Assembly: GCA_003254925.1 (NCBI GenBank)
Contig: QANZ01022466.1
Coordinates: 68,980-132,979, forward strand
Reading direction: 5' to 3'
Origin: Chamaecrista fasciculata
Lineage: Eukaryota; Streptophyta; Magnoliopsida; Fabales; Fabaceae
DNA length: 64,000 bases
Part shown: positions 34,733-47,243 of the stretch, one piece after another
Layout of the letters: every line of letters begins with the position of its first letter
How positions within the stretch are numbered: the first letter of the stretch is position 1
Translations under genes and position numbers: made by a program
The notes under the pieces: generated by a model
Told to the model about the DNA's origin: nothing
Database searches by the model: none
What the model saw: only the letters and a program-made list of their open reading frames with translations

Positions 34733-36599
34733 CACCTCTTTTGTGGCTTCCTTTTCATAGTCTACGCACTGTAATGTCATTATCCAAACTACTTAATAAA
34801 TGAGTGGATGTCACTGCAACTTAATTATTCTCTTATAGTGAACTTTTAAACCTGTTGGTTTTCTGAGTATTATAGACACTTCTTAGTCTACACTGGTAGC
34901 ATTTCAAAGAATTCAAGTTTATTAAATTATGAAACAGGAAATAGTGTCCACTGATGACAAGGTAGAAGTGAAATTGATGGGTTGAGAGATGATCATATGC
35001 TTGTTGAAGATGCATATCCATAGGATTAATTATATCACAGGGCTTCGATATCATAAGTACCTCTTGGTTTTACAAAGGGTTAGGGACTTTGGGCTATATC
35101 TCAATCTCAATTATTCATCTTTCTACTGATAAAATCTAGCATAGTTGATAGATAGTTGTTAGTTGAGACAAAAGACACTTTGGTGATCTCTACGTCTTAG
35201 GAAGAATAGTTTCTGACTGTCGGTTGAGAAATATTGTCCGATTCTTTCCGAAAATATATATATATATATATATATTCATATTCATATGTCCAAACATTCA
35301 GCTTAAGGAAGGGATTTTGAGGGGATGAATGAGACTAGAAAGTTGAGATTATATAGTTTGTGTTCTATTGTAAGGTGAGCCGAACTGTGAAAAGAATATT
35401 TTTGCTTTTCTTTTTCTAAGTAGAGAATCTGAATGGTTGGCATATCAGAGGTTGGTGGCCGCATCCATCAACTCTTATCTTCTAAACGTGACGTATCACC
35501 CTGAGACCCTGTTAGCATATAATTCTTGTTCTGCATTTTTTGCTTGAAAATATGCCATGACTTACTCATGTAGTCATGGTTATTATAATTTTCCATCTAT
35601 TCCTTCACATTGAATATAAGGGGAGCGATATTAACAAACTGTGGCTTAGGATGATGGTTGTGAGCCAATCGAAAGTAAGCCTTCAAAGTTTTTTTTTTTT
35701 GCAAAAACACCCTTTTAGTCCCACCAACTTTACACTAACTATCAATTTTGTCTCCATTTNTTTTTTAATTTTTTTTGCAAAAACACCCTTTTAGTCCCAC
35801 CAACTTTACACTAACTATCAATTTTGTCTCCATTTTTTATTTGCAATCAATTTCGTCTTCAATGTTTCACATTTTGGTCAATTTTATTTTTTGCTCTTTA
35901 GTCCAATATTAATGACAGATTTTACGTAGTTGATGACATGTAATGTCAAATTGATAGAAAAATAAACTTAAATTCTAACTTAGATTGAAAAATAAGATGA
36001 ATTTTGTCGTTAATTTGTTGAAAGAAGTTGGTCTAAGGAAAAAATTGACCAAAATGTGAAACATTAGGGATGAAATTGACGGTTGATATAAAGTTTAGAG
36101 ACCAAAAAAGTACTTTTAGTAACTTTTTATATAAATACGTTAAGCCCACTGCATAGACATTACCTCATTGGCTTCTGCTAGATTTTAGTTTTCTGTTTGA
36201 AGGGCAGAAACTACAAAACATAAGTTTAGAGCAAGGGTATTGTTAGTTTTACAAATATGGTTGACTTGAATTGTTGTTGAAAAAGATTGTAATGATAGAA
36301 GAAATGGATCCATAATGCTGTTGAAAGAGTATACAGTAAAATATGGAGATCATGGCACATTATTTCAGCCATGATATCACTCACACATGGATCATTATCA
36401 TGTCTATAATAGGACAATAACAAACTTTAAGAAACAAACTCCCAAAAGATAGCTCTCCATGTTTGATTCATGGAAAAAGGATGAGTCCCAAACATGTCTA
36501 GATAGCTCTTGTACCTTCTCTGATAATAAGTTGGTAGTTTAAACTTTAAAGTGTATACTATATATGTTTAAGATGGATTGGACACTACTCAATGAGAAT
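34733..36599. other. Intergenic stretch with TA repeat and a foldback element
   Basis: No gene. A TA microsatellite lies at 35257-35275. A foldback element of the AAACACCCTTTTAGTCCC type spans about 35690-36120, with complement GAGACCAAAAAAGTACTTTT at the right. Its left 65 bases occur twice around the N at 35760. Confidence 0.55.
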
Positions 36600-37730
36600 T
36601 TACAAGAAGCAAGCCACTAGGACAAGTCCAAAAATGAGATGACTAAGAGCTGCCATGAACAAGGATGAATGTTTAATTGATAAGGAGTTTGCACTATTCT
36701 TTCCACGTGGACGCCTTATGTCATTTGCACCACCATAAATTGCTCTGGCTCTTCTTGAAGTTGTTTTATGCTGCACAACATGCATTCCTGGATATGTTGT
36801 CTTATTAATGCCTGCTTTGCTTGATTCCATGATCATACCTGCATGCCTCAAAAAGTGTAAGAGATTATGATACAGCTAATTATTGATACTTTACTTAAAA
36901 GCTAAGGGTATGTTTGAATTGAAGATTGGAGAAGAAAATATTAGTATCTCCTCTCATTACTGATATTTTTTTGTTATTTGGGAAGTTGAAAATTGGAGAA
37001 GGTAATACTCCTTTTTAAATTCAAGGTATCTAAATAATAGGAGGACCTGTGAAGTAACCTCTCAATCTCCTCCATTCTCTTCACCTCTTAATTCCTAAAC
37101 AATAATTTTTGCTATTTTCTGTGATCTAGATATAAGCAAATAGTTTTTATTTTTTCTTTCTTTTTTCATTTATTTCCTTCAATCCAGCCGCCATACTCAA
37201 ATTGAAATGAAAAATAGTATTGAGTTTTAAGTTCTACTTGTTTTCCTTTCTTCTATGTCCTCCTCAATCTAAGCATACCCAAATAAATGGAAGCAGATCT
37301 TTTTCCTTCCACTTGTTTGGAAAACTCGCTCTTCTATAACCTCTCAAAATTGGTGGAAACACTAATTGTATCAAGAATGGAGGATCTTGGAAGGATAGTT
37401 AAAAATTCCAAGAGATAACTTCAAAATAAACAAACGAGCAAGAAAAATAAAAAAGTTTCAAAGAGACATTTCCTTTTCTTCCCTCTTTCATTATTATGTC
37501 TATCTAAGTACTCTCAAGAGATTATTTATAATCAACAGAAATGCTTAGCTTGTTCATTTGGGACTCAAATTTCATACAAGAAATGAAAACTAGGAAATGA
37601 GATGCTTACCCTTGGGCTGCTTCTCTGAATGTGCTTCTTCTTCAGTGTGTGTGCTACCATAAGCTGAATACTTTAGAGTGATGATGAGAAACAAAAGAAA
37701 GAACCATACTAGTAGTGATGTTTTCCTCAT
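36600..37730 (-). CDS. Small secreted protein with GPI-like C-terminal tail, unrecognised
   Basis: Two exons (37610-37730 and 36600-36838) splice in frame to a 119-aa protein I cannot name. The N-terminus is a clear signal peptide ([20 protein letters not shown], cleavage likely after YSAYG). An acidic stretch (THTEEEAHSE) follows, then a basic middle with TSRRARAIYGGANDIRRPRG. The C-terminus has small residues (KNSANS) followed by a hydrophobic end (MAALSHLIFGLVLVACFL) reaching the last residue, the layout of a GPI-anchor signal or a single C-terminal membrane helix. Donor GTAAGC and acceptor GCAG are canonical. The dibasic and RRPR sites suggest a possible processed peptide; this is inference. 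Confidence 0.7.
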
Positions 37731-39683
37731 GTTTGAGCCTTGTTTCAAGTTTCAACCAAACTATGTCAAGTGTTTGGAGGTTGTGGAGAGGCACTTAATT
37801 TTCTTTGGAGATATTAAATTGCATTATTTATAATAGACAACTTATACCAAAGATGCTTCTGGTGAGCTCAAAAGTTCCCTATTGGCGTGATTTTGTTATC
37901 TTTGAATAAGATTCCTTGCTGAGAAATGAAGACCACATTTGTAATATATGCGGATTCTTCATTCATCTCTCTACTTTTCTTTTAACTATGTCTATTGATC
38001 ATCTCATCTAGTCCTTGTCTGAGGATCAAGCACTGTTTCTGTTAAGGGAAAAAAAGGTATGTGAACCGAGCCCAGTGCCATCTGAATAGAATAAATTATT
38101 TGAAATTCGATTAAATTAATTTTTTTTTTAAAATACCATTTATTTCCCTGGCCATGATGTGGGGAAAAATTAGTTAAGGTTTCTCTTTTTACATTCTTGT
38201 TATCAAATTTATCACTTATAGAATGACACTGACATTTTTAAAAACTTTTTATAAAATATTTTTCTCTTATTGTTAGTGGTGAACATGATAGTAGTAATAT
38301 AAAAAAGGTAAAAGTCAACAAGGGTTAGTCGAGTTAGTAAGAAATTGATTTATAATCTATAAAGTCGTGAATTATATTCTCGCTGACGATGTAAAGATCT
38401 TGTTAATAGGCGATTGTAAATACTTCTATTAACGTCTATACTTTATAGAGCTTAGATACATGTAAGGTCACTCTTAAGTTTCTTTTTTTATATTTGAAGT
38501 TATATTCAGTTTCATCTTTTATATTTCATTTGAATCAATTTCGTCATTTACATTTTTAAAATCACTTTATTTTGATTTACTATTAGAATTCTTATAAAAA
38601 TATCTAGTTAATCTTTTTTTTTTTACATTTTTAAGCTTGAAATTAAATAGATAATTCATTTTTTATGAAAATTAATATTCAAAATATATAATGTAATTTC
38701 TTTTAATTTTTCTAACTTGTAATCTATAAAAAAAAATATTATTAAATTAATAAAGTTCACAAAAAAAATTATCTAAACATTTGACAACAAAAAACTTATT
38801 AAAATATCGAAACATACTAGATAACTACATTAAAAAAATCAAAAGTATAGACACTAAATCTCATCCTAAACATAAAGAATAAATGAATATTTTTACCTTT
38901 AAGAAAAAAAAACTTTGTACAAGTCCAATGTATTTGATATTATCTGGCAGAAACTCTAATCCCAATTGTGAATGAACTAAACAACAAATATTTTCTAAAA
39001 ATATAATTGTTGAATTAATTTTCTTGTTATATTAGAAATAGAATTATGTTTATGTTATGCCGAAGCAGTTGATTTTATAGGCAAAAAGTTAAAAATTAAG
39101 AAAAAATAAATATCAGCAAAAAATGAGTGTTTTTGGTATAAATAATTATTAGAGCGGTGTGGCAATATAGTAAGGAATAATGTTCTTTCCATATTTTTCA
39201 CAAATAAAGCGGAATATAACCAAAGATTTTTATTCTTTCTGTCTGTAAAATGTTTCTTTGAATTAGATGGTAGGATTCGAAATATACTATATTATGTTTC
39301 TGTTTACTTCATAATACACAATCTAAAATCGTTTGGCGGTTTGGCCCTTGAAATTTATGTTTGCTCACAAATTTACTTTGTTTCCCATTGATAACTGTAG
39401 TATCGATTTTTTTTTTTTGACTTCATGTTCAATTCATTAATCAGATAAATATACGAGGAACATGATTCGCTGACATTTCCCTTTCTTAATATTGAATGAG
39501 TGTAAATGATGGATTTGAATTTTGTTGAGTTTTTTTCTCTTTTTTTTAAGATAGTCAACATTTTTTTAGTGATAAAAGATGTAATTTGGGTAAATGAGAA
39601 AAAGAATAAAAAAATGAAAAATATTTTTAAATTAATATCAATTATGTGCAGTGTCAATGTCAATGATGTTGAGTTGATTATAT
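37731..39683. other. Intergenic stretch with a SINE-like unit
   Basis: No gene. About 38320-38470 (plus) reads GTTAGTCGAGTTAGTAAG, CGTGAATTATATTC and TTGTTAATAGGCGATTGTAA, related to the minus-strand SINE-like unit at 9945-10090. The rest, especially 38480-39060, is AT-rich without features. Confidence 0.5.
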
Positions 39684-39692
39684 TAAAAATTA

Positions 39693-40089
39693 GGTTAAAG
39701 TGCACTTATAGTCCCATAATTCTGGCAAAGATCTCAATTTGGTCCCATAACTTTTTTTGTTGCAATTTTGGTCCCATAACTTTTTTTGTTGCAATTTTGG
39801 TCTCATAACTTCTGAAAAACGTTTCACCGTTGACCCCAAGTTGATTTCTATCCATCCTATAACTTCACCTATATTGCCATGTCATCATTCAACCCAGTAT
39901 GCCAGATCATCTTTAACGGTAGATAATTGATGAAAATTAGCTTGGGACCAACAGTGAGACATTTTCAAAAGTTATGGGACCAAAATTGCAACAAAAAAAG
40001 TTATGGGACCAAATTGAGACCTTTGCCAAAGTTATGGGACTGAATTGAAACCTTTGCTAACGTTATGGGACCAAAAGTGCACTTTATCC
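39693..40089. mobile_element. Foldback MITE (397 bp) with perfect 9-bp target duplication
   Basis: Left end GGTTAAAGTGCACTTATAGT, right end CCAAAAGTGCACTTTATCC. Flanks are TAAAAATTA on both sides (39684-39692 and 40090-40098). Same family as 16589-17017 but with CCCATAAC in place of CCCCTAAC blocks. Confidence 0.85.
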
Positions 40090-40372
40090 TAAAAATTATT
40101 TCGTAAACTTTACACCAATTGAAAGTTGAAGTGTTGAAGTGAATGTTTTTGACATAAAATGTAAGTTACCCTAAAATTTAGAGGTACCAACATTTTTTTT
40201 CATAAAATAATAGTATATGAATATTTTGTACCAAACAAATAAGTTTACCAATGAGATTATGAGAATGAGAAATTGAAAAGAAATGTACAAAACAGTCCCA
40301 CTTACTATTTTCTTTCTCCACCATTTTCCTCCATGTGTCATACTACTTGCAATTTGCTAATGAATCAAATAT

Positions 40373-43300
40373 TTAACAAAGCAAGCCATTAATAATATCA
40401 GGTTTAAGGTTCTGCAGAGAGGAGACCTGACCTACTTGTTTTGCCAATTCACCTGTAACACGATCCATATAGAGCAAATACAGTCCGTTTCTGCTTTCCA
40501 GTAGTTCTAACGCTTTTCTTGCACCAAGAATTGATGTCACCCAATCTTCAAGAAGAACTGTAATATTTCGGTCCCTTGATTACTTGTTATATTTTGATTT
40601 TTTCTTTTTTGGGGTGATCAATAGAAATTGAGGAACAATTGTGATTAACTAAAATAGGACAGTTAAGAATTTTATTAAAGAAAAGATGCTTGTCTTCGTG
40701 GTCTCAGGTATCTTTGTTGAGGTTTATACAAAACAAGATCATAGATAAATGCAAACTATTTAAGAAAAAGATGCAGAGGAAGAATGATCATCATACCGCT
40801 GTCAAAATCTTCGGCTTCTGACCACTTTAAGAAGTAATCTGAGACCAAAAACTCAACAAGCTGGATCCTGTCATCCACAATATAGTCAGGTTAACGCATC
40901 TGTCTTCTAAATAAGCATTCTCTGAAACTCAAACCAGTTTTGAGGTGATAAATAATAATTTGTTACATTCAAGACTGTATTAGTCTATTAGACTTAATTG
41001 TCTATAGACTCTCTAGAGCCAGCTAGAAGATTGACATTGGTTCAGATGGATTCAGTAAATATATCTAGAGAATAAAGTTTATGATTGAAGTAAGCAGTTG
41101 GTACAATAATGAATCACATTCATGATTTAATGATGAAAGCGGGGAAAGGAACAAGCCTACCTTATCCAACAGATAATTGGTATTGGACTATTCATTATGT
41201 AATTAATATGTGGCGCAAAGACTTACATTGTGAACATACATTCGTTCATGCCAGGAAAGGTGTCATCGAAAGGATCAGAGAAAATCAAACGTTCTGCTAA
41301 CACGGAAATTCTTTGAGAAATCGAAATAATTGCCCGCTGACCAATGTACGGCTCACTTCCTAGTTTACGGATCATATGCTGAATATAAATCTGCCTATCA
41401 TTGTCAGTGTGTCGAGACCCTGAGACAATATGGTTTGAGAACACAGCAACAGAATGAACATAGGTGAATTAGTAGAATGAAATAAGCAAATGACAGAGAA
41501 GTTTGAAAGCGAAAATTTTGAGTAGAAAGGCCGAAAATGCAACAACTTAACACTTATCTTCGGAAGTATGTTTCGATATCTAATCAAATATAAATAGAAT
41601 TTATAGTCATAATCAATCCTCAAACCAGTAATACCATCTGCCTGCGAGGGAGAACACATCTGCCTCACTAAATGCGTAACTAAATTGTTGATAACTCCTT
41701 CAATAGGTTCCAGGCTCCTTCCCGTTGATAAAAGATTCTTCAATGAAACTTCAGAAATGAAATTCAATAATTTCAGCATCGATAAAAAAAGATATACAGC
41801 TGATGAGTAAGTCATATGAAGGTGAGTAACCATATACATTTAATTGGAGAAAATATATGTAGTAAGAGTTCATATGTAGAAAAATAGGATGCTATTGTTA
41901 ACTCACCGCCCGCCAGAAGTTTGAAAAGGGAGAATGACCATATGCTTTGTATCTTTACAACTGGTCAAGAAATCATTATATGTATCATAGGAACAGTTTT
42001 TACTTAACTGGCTTATAACCAACTGCCCTATTCACTATGTTCGGAGCTCAAAGATATACCCACGGGATTTTTATTTTTCAATCAAGTTCTGGAGTTATTA
42101 CGACTAATTATAGTTAACAATACTCTAGAGCCGCTCTCCCACTAGTTCAAGCTATAGTGGAGCTCAAAGATATACCCACGGGATTTTTATTTTTCAATCA
42201 AGTTCTGGAGTTATTACGACTAATTATAGTTAACAATACTCTAGAGCCGCTCTCCCACTAGTTCAAGCTATAGTGCCAGTACTATATACTTGCTCTACAC
42301 CTTTCAAACTGTAGAGTAATAGATTCCATGCCCCCATCAGTACTCTCTCACAACTCCTAGTCTCCCTTTAAACAACTACATAAACATTTACCAGACTACA
42401 CAAACTTTTGGCCGCATTTTTTTTTCTACTCCTTGCTTCAGATCATAGCGCATATATGTGTTGATTTTCACACTTTCAAAACCTACAAATCCAAGCATTT
42501 AGGGTTCAAAGAACCGTCCTTTCCCTTCAAGTCTTCTCATTCATTATGTTCCAATAACATCACAGACAGTATCTGAACCCACGTTAATATGTTATATACT
42601 TGATAACGAAAACCAATGAGACATATCCATAATATGACTATGATTTCCATTATTAACTAAAAGGAAAAAGTGGAAATGATATCGCATTCTTGAAAACCAC
42701 AGATTACCTAATATGAAGTCTACAGCTTGATGTGCCAAGTTCGCAAACTTGGACTCCACCTGCAAAATAGAAAATGCAATTAACTGATTTAGTGACTTTT
42801 ACCTTAACTTGAAATCTTCACTGGCCAAACACAAAGGCTAAAAATAGATAGGCAGTAATGCACATTGACAGGTGAAATGGTGCCGCAGAGCTCCACAAGA
42901 AAATCAGCAGATGATCTAAGCTGCTCTATTTCATCCTCTACTGTTGACCCTGTAGTTTCAGATTCAAAAACAGAATCAAATGCAAATTCTCACCAGAAAA
43001 GACCTAGCATTACAACGCGTCTGTGTTCTTGCTGTCAAAAACGCCACTCTAATTACAAACCATAAATTTCACACAAGAAAAGTTCAAATTAAAACATCAA
43101 CAAGTGTAAGCGTTAAGAATCAAATTCTGATCGGCAGAAGCAGAAGAAATCATGTGATCCTGTGCTCAACTACCTTGTAGTACAAGATTCAGTATATTAC
43201 TAAAATTCTAAAAGAAAATGTATCATATTACAAAAACTCTTCAAAGAAAATTTGACAGTTACTTATGTACCAAAAGTAGGCCGTCGCTGACTTGAAGAAC

Positions 43301-43967
43301 CTACTCTTCTACTCCTTTCCTTGAAGCGCACTACAGAAAACAAATTTTCAAACATGAATTGAACACTCGAGCTCACAATAGCGTAATAATGAACAACGGT
43401 GACGTGAGGACCACGAGAATGGAAGGAACCTTGTCTGAGAAATCTACGACGAAGGACGTCGTTGAATCTGCTATCGGAGCTATTTCCAATTTTCTGCCCC
43501 AAATTATCAAAGAAATAACACTTGCAGGACGCATTTTCCGGATAAAGATCACACTGCGAAGCATCTACATCAAAAACTCAGAACTAGTTATCGATCTATA
43601 TTAGCGTGGATGTGTATGTACGTTTATTTGCACAAGAATATGATAAAAAGTATTATAACCTTGAATACACTTTAGATCTTCTCTGAGACTCAATAGCTCT
43701 TGTTTTCTTTCTTTTGCCTAAGAATTTCAACACCGATTATCAATCAAAATCTGTTTGGTTTCCAGGAAAACACATCGGAAAACGTAAAAAGAAGAAAAAA
43801 GAACTTCGAATTCGAACCTTCCGCTTCCAGCGAAGAGCGTCGGATTGTGAAGAAGCGAGAGAATTAGGATCCTTCTTGTTTTGTAGAACCTTTGATCGGA
43901 GAAGCGAGATCGCTAACGCTAGCTTCAGCGATTCATCATCCTTCTTCACATTTGTGCTCTCTGGCAT
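40373..43967 (-). CDS. PRD2: MULTIPOLAR SPINDLE 1 / PRD2-like meiotic protein
   Basis: Similar to Arabidopsis MPS1/PRD2 (At5g57880), a plant-specific nuclear protein needed for meiotic double-strand break formation and bipolar spindles. Eleven in-frame exons: 43818-43967, 43660-43717, 43430-43564, 43271-43330, 42870-42949, 42708-42759, 41907-41960, 41635-41748, 41227-41419, 40797-40867, 40373-40557; 383 aa, close to the family length. An N-terminal helix (LKLALAISLLRSK) precedes the family's coiled coil (ALRWKRKAKERKQELLSLRE), the Cys-rich ASCKCYFFDNLG and a basic NDVLRRRFLRQ. Later parts include LLSTGRSLEP, HTDNDRQIYIQHMIRKLG and a C-terminus ending IINGLLC. The 54-nt exon 41907-41960 is the least certain; its acceptor was chosen because it alone keeps frame. 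The intron before it holds a perfect 116-bp tandem duplication. Confidence 0.82.
42043..42274. repeat. Perfect 116-bp tandem duplication in a PRD2 intron
   Basis: The block from GGAGCTCAAAGATATACCCA to GTTCAAGCTATAGT occurs at 42043-42158 and again at 42159-42274, without a mismatch that I could find. There is no N between the copies. Either it is very recent or it is an assembly duplication. Confidence 0.85.
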
Positions 43968-44057
43968 TTTCTGTTACTAGAAGTCGAAATGAAAAAAAGC
44001 GCGGAATCGTGCCCTCTCTTTATATAGTTGCTACTTGCTTCCCTATATATTATGAGC

Positions 44058-44585
44058 GTTAAAAAATCATTTTGGTCCTCAAACTATAAGATAAGTTTCA
44101 ATTTGGTTCTAAAACTATTCTTATTTCATTTTGACCCTTAAATTTTCATATTTGTTCTATTTTGATCTAGAAATGTGGTTTCAGCAGGCTTTTCAATTAT
44201 TTATAACCTAGATAATTGAGATAATAATTTACTATCTCATATGTGTTTTAATGAGTAAGTTGACACTTGACAAAGAGAGAAAAAAATGTTCATTTCTAAT
44301 TATTAAATAAAAATAAAAATTATCCACAAATTTATCTTCAAAGTGTAACTTAGAATGAAAATTTTCTTTTTCTCTTTGTTAACTTACTTATTATTACACA
44401 TAAGAGAGAGATCATTCATATCAATTGTTTTAGTTAGAAATAATGATAGAAATCATATTAAAACACATTTTAATAATCAAAATGAAACAAATCTGAAAGT
44501 TTGAAGACTAAAGCCAACAAAAAATAATTTTAAAATCAAAATAAAACTCACCTCATAATTTGAGGGCCAAAATGAATATTTGATT
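44058..44585. mobile_element. Foldback element upstream of PRD2
   Basis: About 90 bp upstream of the PRD2 start. AATCATTTTGGTCCTCAAAC at the left mirrors AATTTGAGGGCCAAAATGAA at the right, and further arm blocks continue inwards (TCATTTTGACCC and AATCAAAATGAAAC). It may occupy part of the promoter. Confidence 0.6.
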
Positions 44586-44849
44586 AAGGAAAACACCCAG
44601 AGGTTTAGGTCTAAGCCAAAAAGAATCAGAAGTTTAAAAGTAAAGATAACAGTCGTTGAAGATTATTGTGAGTTCGTGCTTAATATACAATTTTTTTTAA
44701 TTGATTTTTTAAAAACATGAAATTCAAAACTGACAAAAAAAATTAAAAAATACAAGTTATCACCCTAACTTGCTTAAACCAAAGAACGTATACGTGGCAA
44801 CCATTCGGAGTAAGAACACTAGAATATTGATATCCACCAAACCAACGTA

Positions 44850-45150
44850 ACAAGCAAATATGCAAAAGTATTACCAATAAAATCGAACACAATTTGTCAA
44901 TAATTAAATTCCTTAAACAGAATATTCCAAAATCAGGTCGATTGCACAAAGAATGACGTTGATCACTAGACTCATTCACGCACACACATAACAGGAACTA
45001 CTTGAAACAACGAGGATGATATTTATGAGCTGAAGAGTTTAACAATTGTATGTCAGAATTTAAGATAAGAAGAAATGGAAACTAATGAAATACAAAAACT
45101 ACGAACCCCAATTATTGTTAGAAACAGAGTATAGAGAAGATGAAATTCGT
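44850..45150 (-). repeat. Copy of the eIF(iso)4G 3' flank
   Basis: Matches 56103-56345 closely: ACAAGCAAATATGCAAAAGT, AATTAAATTCCTTAAACAG, CACACACATAACAGGAACT and TAATGAAATACAAAAACTAC occur in both in the same order. It marks the downstream edge of the partial gene duplication. Confidence 0.8.
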
Positions 45151-45238
45151 GGGTTTTGAAAGGTGAGAAATTCATTCTCTTTTACAAGATTATTATTGTG
45201 CTAAAAAAGGATCCACAAAATATTTCTTTCAAAATTAG

Positions 45239-45593
45239 GGATGATCATGGATAGGGTATGGGTAGGGTACTATGGTACTCGGATGTAAGTAGGTATCAAA
45301 ATTAATCCACATACCCATACCCGCTGGGTAGTCTAATCCCCATACCCGCACCTAAACCAGGAAAATTTTTAAAAAATTATTTTTTGTTAATATAAAATTT
45401 ATATTTATCCAATTTTTTACATCTATAACTACTAAAAATAAAAAATAAATCATAAATATGAATACATTAATAAAATATTTCAATATTTATAAAAACTTTA
45501 ATATTTTTTTAATAAAAAATGTTAAAGTATTATATATTTTATATATAAAAATATATTTATTATTATTAATGGGTATATGGGTAGGGTACGGGN
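45239..45593. mobile_element. hAT-like insertion remnant
   Basis: TTAGGGATGATCATGGATAG and repeated GGGTATGGGTAGGG blocks, with a complement CCCATACCCGCTGGGTAG, resemble a non-autonomous hAT terminus. Another GGGTAGGGTACGGG lies at 45580-45592 next to the N at 45593. It sits where the C-terminal exon of the eIF(iso)4G copy should be. Confidence 0.45.
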
Positions 45594-45874
45594 TCTTCTC
45601 GTCTTGGAACCCAATTATTAGCACGCAAATCGAGAAAGTCACGTATCATGAACCTCAATTGTGATACAAGTTGCGGGTTTGAGCTCAGTTCTTCCAATCG
45701 GCTAAAGTACGTATCAGTTATACGTAGTGAGTTTGGGTTTTCATCTAGCTGCTTACCAATAGTATTGAAAAGCTGACATATGGCTTCAACATTTTCCTCA
45801 ACTGGGTAAGCCTTGCTATCAGAAGGTCCTAAAAGCTCCTGTTTCCACGTAACAGTCAACCATACAGTAGTAAA

Positions 45875-46217
45875 GGTCAAAATGTACTTTTGGTCCTATA
45901 ACTTTTTCTCAGGTCTCAATTTGGTCCCATAATTTTTTTTGTTGCACTTTTGGTCCTATATATTTGGATCAGATTGAAGAATTAGTCTCATATCTTTTGG
46001 TCAAGTTGTAAAATTGGTCTCATATCTTGGTAAAAGGTTCTACATTATGGGATTAAACGTAAAAAGTTTTGCAAAGATATGGGACCAAATCTTCAACAAC
46101 AAAAAATATGGGACCATATAGGACTGATTATGCACCTGACCAAAAGTGCAACAAAAAAAGATAAAGAACCAAATTGAGAACGAGCAAAAGATATGGGACC
46201 AAAAGTATACTTTGGCC
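45875..46217. mobile_element. Foldback MITE (343 bp) with 9-bp target duplication in the eIF(iso)4G copy
   Basis: Ends GGTCAAAATGTACTTTTGG and CCAAAAGTATACTTTGGCC. Flanks are AGTAGTAAA (45866-45874) and AGTAGAAAA (46218-46226), 8 of 9 alike. The parent gene has the empty site, a single AGTAGTAAA at 58059-58067 in matching intron sequence, which proves the ends and the duplication. Confidence 0.9.
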
Positions 46218-46953
46218 AGTAGAAAATATTCAATGCCACAATTAAACTACAAATAGAAAGGATTAAATCAGCTAAGAACCTGAACAATCTCATGGACAAT
46301 CCTTTCAGTAACCATCTTCTGCTTCCAAAGCTCACCAATAAAACAGATGGTTCCAACTGTACGAAGCTTGACCAGTCTTTCTTTATCCTTACGCTCCATT
46401 TCCTGCTCCTGAGCAGTCATCTGCCTCACTTCTTCCCTCAGTTTATCAACACCTTCAAAAGTCTCCTGGCAAATATTTAAGAGTACTTTCTTAAACGTGA
46501 TTTTTTCTCCACCAGGCTCATCAGATGAGAATGGAGGCAGATTTTCATTGAGGTCTGAACATAGAAGAGCATACATGGGACAAAATGTCGGTTCTAGCAC
46601 AGCCTTATCAAGTATAAGTGAAGTGACTCCCTGCAATACCAAAGCAAATCAATTAACAACAAGGAGATATGAACAGAATATTCATTGCAATCATTAAAGA
46701 GAAAAGTAGAAAACCTTCAAGATGTCAGCTGATGTAATTCCCGAATCAATCAACAGACTCGCCAGGAGATCAAACTTCTCAGGAGTAAGCTTATTCACAA
46801 TTCTGCATTGAAAAAAACAATGGCATTTAGCATACCAGGACCATACAGTCCTAAACGCCCTTAACCAAGTTACAAGAGAAAAAGAAAGAAAACTTATATT
46901 GGATAATAATTAATTAAAACTAAATAGAGAAAGATAGAGAAAAAAAAAAAAAA

Positions 46954-47243
46954 GGCAAAAGTAATCTTGGTACTCCCAAAGTATGAGGTTAGTCTCAAAT
47001 GTACCCTAAAAGTTTTTTTTGGTCAATTGTACCCCCAATCTTTTCTTTGTTGTGTTAATTGTATTCCAATCTTTTCTTTTTTGTGTTAATTGTACCCTCA
47101 ATTTGGGGGTAAAATTGATCCAAAAATTTTTTGAAGATACAAGTAAAACTGACCCATACTTTGGAGGTACAAGTGACCAAAAAAATTTAGGGGTACAACA
47201 AAAACTGACCCCATACTTTGGGGGTACCAAGAGTACTTTTGTC
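46954..47243. mobile_element. Foldback MITE (290 bp) in the eIF(iso)4G copy
   Basis: Left end GGCAAAAGTAATCTTGGTAC, right end GTACCAAGAGTACTTTTGTC. It is flanked by AAAAAAAAA and TAAAAAAAA. The matching intron of the parent gene (near 58790-58805, GAGAAAAAAGAATCAAG) lacks it. Interior blocks repeat CTTTTCTTT and TGTGTTAATTGTA. Confidence 0.85.

Noticed and set aside
41897..41950. Alternative acceptor at AAAG|ATACAAAG for the small PRD2 exon
   Set aside because: It breaks the reading frame with the following exon; the acceptor CCAG|TTGTAAAG keeps frame on both sides.
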